Positions 44,201 to 55,000 of a stretch of 64,000 bases of DNA are shown here, in pieces. The notes under the pieces are model-generated. The model did not search any database. It was given only the letters and a program-made list of their open reading frames with translations, and was not told the origin of the DNA. The DNA is from Chondrosia reniformis (taxonomy: Eukaryota > Porifera > Demospongiae > Chondrillida > Chondrillidae), in assembly GCA_947172415.1 (NCBI GenBank), contig OX359197.1, positions 5,209,673 through 5,273,672 on the forward strand. The letters run 5' to 3'. The position numbers and the translations under genes are program-made. Numbering within the stretch: the first letter of the stretch is position 1; each line of letters starts with the position of its first letter.

Positions 44201-44762
44201 ACAGTGGCCGTGTGATTGTATGTATATTGTACATGTCTACAGTTAAATGTAATTCCATTGCTGCTCTTTGTGATGGGAAATGTGAAGCATGTCAGCAGTC
44301 AGTATCAAGCAGCCATAGCTCTAAAGGTCAGAACAGCAACAAGTCTGGTTTATTCCTACATTGGTTGTAATTAGGCCTTGTACATTAATCAAAATATCTT
44401 TTCAATAAACATTATGAAGCAATTGAACACTGTATTACATGTTTCCTCAATTTCCCAACTGAATTTAATATAATAGTGAAGTGAAATTCTTAAGTTGTTC
44501 AAGATGGTCATTTTGTTTCACAGATATTCCTGTCTGCTTATGAACCTGTCAAACCTTTAGTTGTCAGTTTTGTGGGAGATACAATGTACTTGAAATTTAA
44601 GGTAATGAATAAGTCATATTTTATATCTTTCTAACATTGTGACAGTGTATATATTTTGTTGTGTGTATTCAGAAAAATCCTGAAGAGTTTCATAATATAC
44701 TGAATCAACCTGAAATGGACTTATTAAAAGGAGCTTTACAAAGTATCAAAGAATTGACCTGA
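41224..44762 (+). CDS. ARMH1-like: ARMH1-like armadillo-helical protein, complete (copy D)
   Basis: The only copy with no visible lesion. Exons: 41224-41265, 41330-41469, 41659-41727, 41855-42218, 42833-42917, 43235-43366, 43438-43532, 44243-44326, 44524-44601, 44673-44762. They total 1179 nt (392 aa) and all phases agree. The family is recognised by the N-terminal WDK / LEQQFLDCASLFLARLTAW block, the FLEVGGILTVLEILSI repeat, SAGIRAVTECLARS, IVDPVLSLLKTLDLAVQYE, CELIKDLVVYE and LPMYIQQASAAKVIGMLA. The arrangement follows vertebrate ARMH1, which is slightly longer (about 440 aa). Intron 6 is 71 bp, with donor AGTG|GTGAGG and a pyrimidine-rich acceptor. No catalytic residues; helical repeats suggest protein binding. 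It starts 252 bp after the ETNPPL-D stop. Confidence 0.9.
42219..42788 (+). repeat. 33-bp minisatellite at splice donor, ARMH1-D
   Basis: About 17 units starting at the exon 4 donor. It lies in an intact gene, so the spliceosome must choose among many donor-like ATTCAG|GTATGG or TATAG|GTATGG sites. Confidence 0.93.
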
Positions 44763-45023
44763 CATTTAATTTTTGACATCCAAATGATTTTGAACATGTT
44801 TTATGAAAGCTTATTACATCCAACTATGGAAATAATAGGGGAACTTTAAGATCTAAAGCCAATCTTAAAGCATCGATCGATATCATCATCTTTAAACTCT
44901 AGAATCTTGGTATTACCCCTGCCCACTCATGTCCCCTAAGGAGTGCAATGAGCTAATGGGCGGAACCGAAGTTCGCTTGATGGGAACCAGAGTCTCCCCC
45001 TAGCCACTCAAAAAGATGGTCGA

Positions 45024-45068
45024 GCCATAGACAGCTGTTTTGTCCTTATTAGGACTCATCAGTATGGC
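45024..45068 (-). ncRNA. Inactivated antisense hammerhead (second element)
   Basis: Equivalent of 13847-13891 with the same G12-to-A change (TTTT on the plus strand). Confidence 0.72.
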
Positions 45069-45183
45069 ATACGATGGAAGTTTGAGTGGCTAGTCTGCTA
45101 ATAAGTACTCCCAGAAGCAAAAAAGCTTGTGGTTTCCTTATCAGCAGATAAGGGGTACAGCCACACTCAAACTTCCATTGTAT

Positions 45184-45228
45184 GCCATACTGATGAGTCC
45201 TAATAAGGACGAAACAGCTGTCTATGGC
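45184..45228 (+). ncRNA. Type I hammerhead ribozyme (second element)
   Basis: Identical core to 14007-14051: GCCATA, CTGATGA, GTCC/GGAC, GAAA, CAGCTG, GTC, TATGGC. Predicted cleavage after 45222. Confidence 0.87.
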
Positions 45229-46047
45229 TCGACCATCTTTTTGAGTGGCTAGGGGGAGACTCCGGTTCCCATCAAGTGAACTTCGGTTTCGCCCATTAGC
45301 TCATTGCGCTCCTCAGGGGACATGAGTGGGCAGGGGTACTGGTAATACCCCGAGTTTAATGATGATGATACATCCAACTAGTATACATATACGTAGACTA
45401 GTTGTTTATGCATGTGAAACGTGTTTCAGGTTAACTGCATTAATTGCCAGTGTCTTAATTAATTATAATTACATTGTCTCTTCTTAGTCCAACTTTGTGC
45501 ACTGATCATGATATCACTATAATACAGTTCATTAACTATATATAGGAGAGTTAGTCAACGATGTTGGTTGGTTGTCCAGACCGGATGTTGCAATGTCCGG
45601 TCTGATAACTGACCCATAAAAAGTACTGTAGCAGTATTTTCTGCATTTATAGTAAACTTATTAGTTAATTAATATACGTACAATCTTCTCTGTGATATAT
45701 ATTATGTATTTTATCGAATTCTGATCTGATATTTACAATAAGATGCCTATAAAGGACAATTAGGTTATTTGATCTGCAGCTAGTTTAATTTGCCTTCCTC
45801 TACTCTAGGCCTTTCCTTTCCTCCACGTGCACGTGTTTACTTTAAAAATGGCTTCCACAAATTAAATGATGGATAACAAGCAAAGTTACTTACAGCTAAA
45901 TACATTATGATCGTAAATGTGCATCATCATATCGATTATATTTGTTATAGAGTTTTATTGTTACTGTTACCATTGACCACATAATAATTAAAATATTGTG
46001 ACAGTATAATTATACGTACTTACTTTTTCAATTTCGTGTGTATTTAG

Positions 46048-46137
46048 AAAAATCCTGAAGAGTTTCATAATGTACTGAGTCAATCTGAAGTGGACTTATT
46101 AAAAGGAGCTTTACAAAGTATCAAAGAATTGACCTGA
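46048..46137 (+). CDS. Alternative/duplicated ARMH1 terminal exon (D unit)
   Basis: An intact 90-nt copy of the last ARMH1 exon (KNPEEFHNVLSQSEVDLLKG to stop) with acceptor TGTATTTAG, about 1.4 kb downstream of the exon used in the model. Phase is compatible with exon 9, so it could serve as an alternative last exon. It resembles the terminal exon of copy B (VLSQS) more than its own neighbour (ILNQP). Confidence 0.55.
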   Translation, partial: KNPEEFHNVLSQSEVDLLKGALQSIKELT

Positions 46138-46367
46138 CATTTATTTTTGACATACAAAATGTTTTTTATGGAAGTTTATTACTAATATAGTTGTTTATAT
46201 TAGATTGTTTCAGGTTATCTGCATTGCCAGTGTCTTAATTATCTTATCTTAGTAATATAATACAATTAATAATTCATGAACTAAAATTGGTCAGCAAGGT
46301 TATATATATAATTAATGTACAGTACACACTTTTTGGTTTGTGGATGTTGCAATCGGTATAACTCTTA

Positions 46368-46690
46368 ATAATCTTTGTTAACAGTAATAGGATGATTACG
46401 TCCTCCAACTGCCAAGAAAGCCCTTTCACCTAGGTGTACAGTACCTGATAACATACGAGGTACATTTAACTGACCAAGTGACACCCAAGTGCTTTGAGAT
46501 GGAGAATAAATGTGATCACTGAGTACTGCTTCATTGAGGATATCCCAATTCATCTTCCAGGTACACTTTAGTAATGTATATCTGTGTTTCCCTTTCTGAT
46601 GTTCAGCAGTGTAGCCTCCATTGCAGATGCAAACTGCATCTCCACATGGAATCAGTAGAGTGAGAGTGGTATCCTGGGAGAAGGAGTGGA
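46368..46690 (-). pseudogene. Kelch-domain relic
   Basis: Matches the C-terminal part of the Kelch exon: CGDAVCICNGGYTAEHQKGK, WKMNWDILNEAVLSD, then directly IYSPSQSTWVSLGQL and AFLAVGGRNHPITVNKD. About 50 residues (the WMELPCQTPF to SAVH section) are deleted, and both ends and the kinase exon are missing. It sits where a converging kinase-Kelch gene would be expected after ARMH1-D. Confidence 0.8.
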
Positions 46691-46739
46691 TTCTGATGAT
46701 GTGGCAGTCATCCAACATACCTTGTCTTCCAACTGAATA

Positions 46740-48423
46740 GGAGGTTTGTCTCTCTTTAGCCTCACTTTAGACAAGATTGGTACCTTCAATGTTGACAAGT
46801 GTACAATCAAATACATTGATATATATACACATGTACATACACTATACTGCTAGTGCTGATATTCGACGGAAATGATAATAAAAAAATAATGGAGAGAATA
46901 TATTACTAAGTGAAACGTCCTTTAGTAAATATGTACACATTAGCACATACTAACTTCTAATTTCAGTATTTGAGATATAAATTAGACATAACATATTTAA
47001 AATTATGATGTAATGAAGAAGATACTTGACTTAGGGAATTTAATTTAAGTACATAATGTGTCAAGCTGTAGGTACATTCAATAAATCTCAGTTGACATGC
47101 CGAATAATGATTAATAGTATTGAACTAATCTGGATGATTAATGTATGTCAGTCTTTCATAATCAATTCAGTTTTGCAAAAGGATTTCCCCAAAGTACCCA
47201 AGTAGGAGCTAGTCTGGTGTCCAGACCCATCCGCCATTTTTAATTGGCTAGAGGTAGAAGGGTCTGGTAATATATCCTATCACTCTCGTGTCAGGGACAG
47301 TTAATCCATGATAATAAAACACACAGCACAGTGGATATGATGGTGGCATTAGAGGAGAGAGATTGGACTAGTGAGGATGCTACCATTCCCAAGAAGAGAA
47401 GGAGCTGTACACTAACCACTAACTATGTGATAACAGAAGTACCTTGGAAGCTTATCAACTAGGTACAAGGGAATTATCTTAGTCAGTTAGACAGCTGTTT
47501 CACCCTCATTTGAGCTCATCAGTGTGGTACACTTTAATGATGGTGCGTTTGGATGGCTGCCTTTATGTACATATTAATTAAATAAAACACATAATAAGTC
47601 TGAGACTGAGTGCTCACAATAAACTAAGTTAATTACACTGAGCCATGCGAAGGCTATGATGATAAGCAAATAATATATAGTAAGAATAGAACTTGTGACT
47701 TCAGCCAAGCTCAGACTGTAGTCACTTGACTGGTTTGGTATAATATACTACAGATTTGTTCAGCACTAATAATCAATAATACACTATAATAAGAATAGTA
47801 CATACGTATGTACAGTTAACATGCTCACTGTGTTCTCTGCAACATTCTGACAGAGTATCTTATGCATCACACTGACTATAGCAGTTTCACCATTCACATG
47901 ATTATCATCTACAGAGTGTTAAAACTATCACGACTGTACACTAACTCTCAGTAAAAGGAGATCACTGACTACTATGAAACAGTAAAGGCAGTCAGTACGT
48001 GTATATAGCTGGGAAGGTCAGAGGAGAATACATTAGCTGAATAAATACAAGCTTAAAATGATCTTGTAAATCAATATCGTTTCACTTGATCTTAAAATAT
48101 CAATTTCTTAAAGTAGGATAGCTGATAGCATTTATAAGAGAGCGCTTTCCTGTTAATGATCTGCGATCGATTTGTATATCACAAAACTTACAGCTTTTTT
48201 AAGTACCTCTGATCTCTTCAACCTTCATCACTGGACCTAGTATAAGAGACAATTAGGACGCTTTATTGATCTGCAGTTTAATTTTCCTTCCTCCAGTCCT
48301 TTTCTTTCCCCCACGTGTCTACTTTATAAATGGCTACCACAATTTAAAAATTAATCACAAAACATGCAAGTTGAAATTATTGATGATTCTACAGCAACAC
48401 ATGCAAACATATAGTAAAAAGAA
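46740..48423. other. Gene-free region
   Basis: AT-rich, with no convincing exon on either strand. It contains an imperfect hairpin near 47214-47262 (TCTGGTGTCCAGACC ... GGGTCTGG) and a degenerate hammerhead at 47484-47530. The stretch 48240-48330 resembles the sequence left of the Kelch exons in units A and E. Confidence 0.5.
47484..47530 (-). ncRNA. Degenerate hammerhead-like motif
   Basis: On the minus strand: CTGATGA, then GCTC AAATGA GGGT (stem II with two wobble pairs), GAAA, CAGCTG, GTC. The conserved boxes are intact, but the flanks (CCACA and TAACTG) cannot pair as stem I, so it is probably a relic. Confidence 0.55.
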
Positions 48424-51400
48424 TTACAAAAAGCACACAAACTCTACAGAAGACAAGATTGTATCTTTGTTATGAGTAAGATGATGATTACGTCCTCCAA
48501 CTGCCAAGAAAGCTCTTTCACCTAGCTGTACAGTACCTGATAACATACGAGGTACCTTTAACTGACCAAGTGACACCCACTTGCTTTGAGATGGAGAATA
48601 AATGTGAACAGCTGATTGAGGATGGTATTCATTGTCATAACCACCAACAGTGAAGAGTGAGTGTGGGCTGGAAAATGAGGATGAAGCATAAAATGGTGTC
48701 TGACATGGTAACTCCATCCACTGTCTTCCTTCCACTGGGTGATCACTGAGTATTGCTTCATTGAGGATATCCCAACTCATCTTCCAGGTAGACTGTAGTG
48801 GTGTATATAAGTCTTTCCCTTTGTCAAGTTCATCAGCGTAGCCTCCATTGCAGATGTAAACTGCATCTCCACACGAAATGAGTTGATGGTTTTGTAATGG
48901 TCTAGGAAGTGTAACGTTGACTAGTGTAGACCACTGCTTTGTAGTGACACGCATGACATCTATGCTCTGTAATGTTGTATCATCCTGAGTATATCCACCA
49001 GCCACAATGAGTATGTCATCTTTATAGAGTGTTGCTGGTCTGATTCGTTTTGTGGGCATTGGTGGGAATACTGCTCTCCAAGTGTTATCTACTAAGGTGC
49101 TCAGCTTATTAGTAGACTGAAGTGATCTTGCATCCTGCCCTCCAATCAATGTTATTTGATTATGAATGATTTCTCCTTGGCAACAGATTTGAGGTGTTGG
49201 TTGTGGGAGAATGGTCCAAGTGAGTTCCTCCAAGTTAAACACTTGTACTTTGTCTACATCTTTGATATCCACACATTTTCCTCCAAACACGTACACCAAG
49301 TGACCATCACACAGTACATTGGGGAAGGCAGTAGGTATGGGTAGATCTGGTAATTGAAATGAGGTCAAATGTAAAGATCGGACATTGACCTGCACAAGAA
49401 AGGAAGAGTTCTGTAAATTGTTATAGGTGTGCATGGGAATTCCAATAAAGTACATGTTCTTGTGTCACTTGGTTAATACAATATCAACACTACTACATAC
49501 ATGCATGTATTTAAGAAATACACATATACAGCAGACAAAGGAATTACATGAATGTAATCCACTAACACTCTCATACTATAGGGTCAATGGTGACTGATGA
49601 TATAAACAAGTAACTTTGAGTTTAGTGGGTAAAGCTACTTAATGTTCTGTAGCATGGCGGTCTGATTCAGTTGGCTAATAAGTACATTGCCATGGCAACA
49701 CCCTAAGATTGCAATCGAGTACATATGTACGTACATACAGTTATTATAGGAAACATTTTCTATTCATATTTTCTAATCGTACAGAGCAAAAGTCAGAAAC
49801 TAATGTGGTAGTTTACAGAGTTGTATATTGGTACACTTAAACTAATGCCACCATTTTCTGTTGCACAATGTCTGATGAAAGGTCAAAATATCACATTGCT
49901 CTACATAATAGAAATGGATCATTATCAGGTACCTTCTATAAGCAAGGTCTCAATGTACAAGTGTATAGGTCACTGACAAACTCAACTTTAGTACAGTGCA
50001 AATACTAAAGATACAGTAATATATATAACAAGCAAGCAGGATACTTTTAATCACTATAGTAACTGTAAGAATGAAACAAAGTTCATTAGTGTATACCTTC
50101 TCTTGAGTTTTGTAAAGATAGATAGTTAATTATATGATCCTCCATACTTATGTACAATACAGACCACTACGGTCAAGGTACACATGTACGGTCTTATATA
50201 TCATGTGTTTTTATACTAGCACTTATATACTCCCATACTAGGGTCAATGGTGACTGATGAACTTCAAAAACAAATAACTTTGTGTTCAGTGGGTACAGTC
50301 AGTTCAGCGGCCTGATTCAGTTGGTTAATAAAGTATTGCCACCTGCCCAACAAGACCGTCTGCCCAACGAATATCTCAAGTGCCCCTAATGGCTAGCTCA
50401 ATACAAGGTTGGCCAGAGTAATGCAATAACATGTGATACATTAGAATTTTTCATTCACAAGTAACAGTAAGCTAAAGGTAGTAACAATACTGATACTAAA
50501 GGTAGTAACAATACTGATGTACAGTTAATTATTTCTGGAGCATACAGCTTATACACTGCTTGGGAGCGTGGCCAAAGTCACTATCCAAACTGTATGTGCA
50601 AGGAGACTTCACTTTGTTAGTGAATAGTTGAAATTTATGCAAAAATGTGTATATCTTGTAAACAAATATTGACTATATCTATGAATAGTAAATGGGCCAA
50701 GCTTATCAGAAGTGACAGTAATTATATATCCAGACTTACTTGTGTATGTACACCAACTCCTCTATTGACACTTTGAGTCAATCTCTGAGCTCTGAGTAAA
50801 AGGTGAATTACTTCTGAATCATTTGGCTCAGACCTAATTAGCTCTTCAATGATCTTAATAGTGGCCACTGAGATGTCTGTCTCAATGTCTGGTCTCTCCT
50901 CTGGGTTGTCTCTGAGACATTGAAGGATAAGTGGCTTCAGTTGGTGGTCATCAGGTAACTTTGACAGATCATCAGCTCTTCTCTCAATTTCTGGTGTCCC
51001 TCCAATATTAATAAATCCAGAAGTGGGCGGGTCCTGAGTGCCCACCTCCAGCATCACTACACCAAAGGAGAAGACATCTCCTTTCAATGTGAATTTCGCC
51101 TTCTGATCAACCAGTGATTCTGGTGGCATGTACACAATACAACCTGGAGCTTGTGTTGTAAGATACTTCACATCAGTAGGTCTGAACTTAGCTTGTCCAA
51201 GATCACTGATTTTCACGACACTGCAGTCGATGTTAACTAGAATGTTGGCTGGTCGAAGGTCTCGATGTAGGATCTGAGGGTCGAACTGGTGAAGGAACAT
51301 TAGACCGAAAGCGATCTGGACACAGATATTCATCTGTTTGGTGACAGCAACGCGTCCTTTATTTGTATTCAAGAACTTCTCCAACGATTGTTCCATGAAT

Positions 51401-51675
51401 TCCATTATTAAAACAGATTGACCTTCGTAACGGGAAACTCCGATGAATTCGACAATATTAACGTGTTTGGCCTTCTGTAGCAATTCACATTCTCTTTCAA
51501 AGTCAGCTTGAATCTTTTCAAACTGTTCTTCTGAAAGTCTTGCAGAGTCTAAGAGTAGTTTGTGGATTCTCTTAGCGGCGATCACTCTTCCCTGGAACGT
51601 TCCCTTCTGAACTACACCAAAAGCACCTCTTCCTAGCTCTTCACGAAGTTGGAGACTAGAAAAATGCGCTCCCAT
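48424..51675 (-). CDS. Kinase-Kelch fusion protein, intact (copy 3)
   Basis: Exons 51675-50740 (312 codons, ends CAA|GTAAGT) and 49389-48424 (321 codons plus stop), phase 0, about 633 aa. Kinase landmarks as in copy 2, with MPPESL and DLG. The N terminus MGAHFSS still fits N-myristoylation. The linker is unique: after RPDIET it reads DISVATIKIIEELIRSEPND, then a helical stretch to VHTQ, about 45 residues with no similarity to the linkers of copies 1, 2 and 4. The Kelch half is closest to copy 1 in its first blades (CVDIKDVDKVQVFNLEELTW). The 1.35-kb intron (49390-50739) shows no other gene. Upstream it is followed by unit E rather than by its own ETNPPL/ARMH1 pair. Confidence 0.86.
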
Positions 51676-51728
51676 GATTTGTCACGTAAGCAGCTTTGAG
51701 AACGGTCAACGCCCTATTTCGAGGCTGT

Positions 51729-51734
51729 CACGTG
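51729..51734. promoter_or_regulatory. CACGTG upstream of kinase-Kelch copy 3
   Basis: GTCACGTGTTTAGCG context, 54 bp before the ATG. Confidence 0.45.
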
Positions 51735-52055
51735 TTTAGCGGAACATAATAGAAACATTTTATTCGAATGAAGTTAGCACGAAAAAGGGATGACAGCGAC
51801 ACAAGGTAAGGGCTAATTATACAGAAAGTGGCATATACAGCGCTAGTACAGCTACACACAAATGGTTTCTTTCTTCTCACCGTACATAGTATTTGAAACA
51901 TGCAAATATTGTTATGTATTTAGTATTTTTATAAATTGACTAAGTTATTGCTGTTATTATATATGTATGCACATTGATGCCTTAATACTTCCACTGTAAA
52001 TATTATTCGATAGAAAAGTTAATTTTCGGAGCTCCTGCAGTATATATTTCACAAG

Positions 52056-55000
52056 ATGGAGTATATATTAGTGTATTTCACTGCATATGTACATTATTAT
52101 TATAATATCTGTGAGAGTACTGGCATTAGAGCTGTCACAGAGTGTCTGGCTAGGTCCACCAGCCCTCCCACTCAGGAGAGGGTGCAAGGACTGCTGTTTG
52201 AACTGTTTCAGGGCAATCCTCACTATCAGAGTCAAGTCTACAAAGCACTTATTGCACTGATGGCAGCATCTAATACTAACGCACAAAGACTTGCTACATC
52301 TACTCTTAGAGATATTCAGGTATGGATGGGCTCTTAGTTAGGAGGTATATAGGTATGGATGGGGTCTTAGTTAGGAGGTATATAGGTATAGATGGGGTCT
52401 TAGTTAGGAGGTATTTAGGTATGGATGGGCTCTTAGTTAGGAGGTATATAGGTATGGATGGGCTCTTAGTTAGGAGGTATATAGGTATAGATGGGGTCTT
52501 AGTTAGGGGGTATATAGGTATAGATGGGGTCTTAGTTAGGAGGTATATAGGTATGGATGGGCTCTTAGTTAGGAGATATTAAGGTATGGATGGGGTCTTA
52601 GTTAGGAGGTATTTAGGTATGGATGGGGTCTTAGTTAGGAGGTATATAGGTATGGATGGGGTCTTAGTTAGGAGGTATATAGGTATGGATGGGGTCTTAG
52701 TTAGGAGGTATATAGGTATGGATGGGGTCTTAGTTAGGAGGTATATAGGTATAGATGGGGTCTTAGTTAGGAGGTATTTAGGTATGGATGGGGTCTTAGT
52801 TAGGAGGTATTTAGGTATGGATGGGGTCTTAGTTAGGAGGTATATAGGTATGGATGGGGTCTTAGTTAGGAGGTATATAGGTATGGATGGGGTCTTAGTT
52901 AGGAGGTATATAGGTATAGATGGGGTCTTAGTTAGGAGATATTTAGGTATGGATGGGGTCTTAGTTAGGAGATATTCAGGTATGGATGGGGTCTTAGTTA
53001 GGAGATATTCAGGTATGGATGGGGTCTTAGTTAGGGGGTATATAGGTATAGATGGGGTCTTAGTTAGGAGATATTCAGGTATGGATGGGGTCTTAGTTAG
53101 GAGATATTCAGGTATGGATGGGGTCTTAGTTAGGAGATATTCAGGTATGGATGGGGTCTTAGTTAGGAGGTATATAGGTATGGATGGGGTCTTAGTTAGG
53201 AGGTATTTAGGTATGGATGGGGTCTTAGTTAGGAGGTATATAGGTATGGATGGGGTCTTAGTTAGGAGATATTCAGGTATGGATGGGCTCTTAGTTAGGA
53301 GGTAAATAGGTATGGATGAAAAATCTAAGATACCATTTTCCTACATGCTATATGCCTATTCTGTAAAAAGAGCCTATAGGGGAACTAAACCTAAAGAGAG
53401 CTTTAGATGAAGATACAGTAGTCTTTTCTTCCTTCTTTTCCCGTCTTTCATCTTCTTCTCCACTGGGTCAGACAGCCGTTTCTGGGAATTCCACCCTTCA
53501 TCAGTGATCCTGGGAGTCTTTGTCTTTTTCTTTATCTTGATCTTCTGTGAATCCTTGGCTCACTATGCTAAATCTAGGGGCCTTATATACACTATTTTGG
53601 CGCCAAAAGTTAAATAAGGTGTTAACTAAGACACATGATGAAATTTAATTTTATGAAAGGAATGTAGGTCCAATTAACTTTTATGAATTAATTATAAATC
53701 TATTAGTAATCTTGCTTGTACAGGTAAAACAGACTCAGCATAACTATAGACACAAGTAGGACATATTACGTAAGTCTACCCTTAGGTCTTCTAGTAGTAA
53801 CATTTCTTTGGAGGTGGGGTAACACAATATGGGGTAACACAAGACAGTCCTTAAGCATACTAGCTACTTTTTGCTTATACTTGATTCTAACTAGAGGCTG
53901 CCGGGATAGGAAGGTTTTAAAGGTTGACTTTAGCTTAAAGTATTTGTAACCCTGCTTAATAAGCCTACTGCATAACTGCAAACTTTTAGCCTGAAAACTG
54001 GAGAAGTCACTACATATTCTAGAATACCTAATTAGTTGTGAAATAAAGACACCATAGGCTGGGGTATTAGGAATATTACTATCTAAATGGGGGAAATTTA
54101 CTATATTAAAGTTAAAGTCCTCTCGCTTATCATATACTTTAGTGATAAATTGATTGTTAGTAATGGTTATATCTAAGTCTAAAAAGGGGGATTTTTTAGG
54201 GCTGGTATTTGTCTTTTTAAGAATAAGTTCTTTGGGGTAAATATCACTGGATGGGCTCTTAGTTAGGAGGTATATAGGTATAGATGGGGTCTTAGTTAGG
54301 AGGTATATAGGTATGGATGGGGTCTTAGTTAGGAGGTATATAGGTATGGATGGGGTCTTAGTTAGGAGGTATATAGGTATAGATGGGGTCTTAGTTAGGA
54401 GATATTTAGGTATGGATGGGGTCTTAGTTAGGAGATATTCAGGTATGGATGGGGTCTTAGTTAGGAGATATTCAGGTATGGATGGGGTCTTAGTTAGGGG
54501 GTATATAGGTATAGATGGGGTCTTAGTTAGGAGATATTCAGGTATGGATGGGGTCTTAGTTAGGGGGTATATAGGTATAGATGGGGTCTTAGTTAGGAGA
54601 TATTTAGGTATGGATGGGGTCTTAGTTAGGAGATATTCAGGTATGGATGGGGTCTTAGTTAGGAGATATTCAGGTATGGATGGGGTCTTAGTTAGGAGAT
54701 ATTCAGGTATGAATGGGGTCTTAGTTAGGGGGTATATAGGTATAGATGGGGTCTTAGTTAGGAGATATTCAGGTATGGATGGGGTCTTAGTTAGGGGGTA
54801 TATAGGTATAGATGGGGTCTTAGTTAGGAGATATTTAGGTATGGATGGGGTCTTAGTTAGGAGATATTCAGGTATGGATGGGGTCTTAGTTAGGAGATAT
54901 TCAGGTATGGATGGGGTCTTAGTTAGGAGGTATATAGGTATGGATGGGGTCTTAGTTAGGAGGTATTTAGGTATGGATGGGGTCTTAGTTAGGAGGTATA

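Larger units (their letters stand above)
44884..45370. mobile_element. Second copy of the hammerhead-bearing inverted-repeat element
   Basis: Same element, same position relative to ARMH1-D as 13704-14193 has to ARMH1-A, with only scattered substitutions. The insertion therefore predates the duplication. Confidence 0.8.
53314..54248 (-). mobile_element. Truncated Penelope-like retroelement inserted in the minisatellite
   Basis: On the minus strand this holds the end of a reverse-transcriptase-type ORF (54246-53766), followed by about 450 bp of 3' region. It contains a hammerhead-like motif and ends GGTATCTTAGATTTTTC at the 53314 edge. A second copy of the 3' region lies at 57421-57665 and defines that edge. 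The 5' part is missing. The inserted DNA splits the 33-bp array. Class assignment rests on ORF resemblance and on the known association of Penelope-like elements with hammerheads. Confidence 0.65.
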
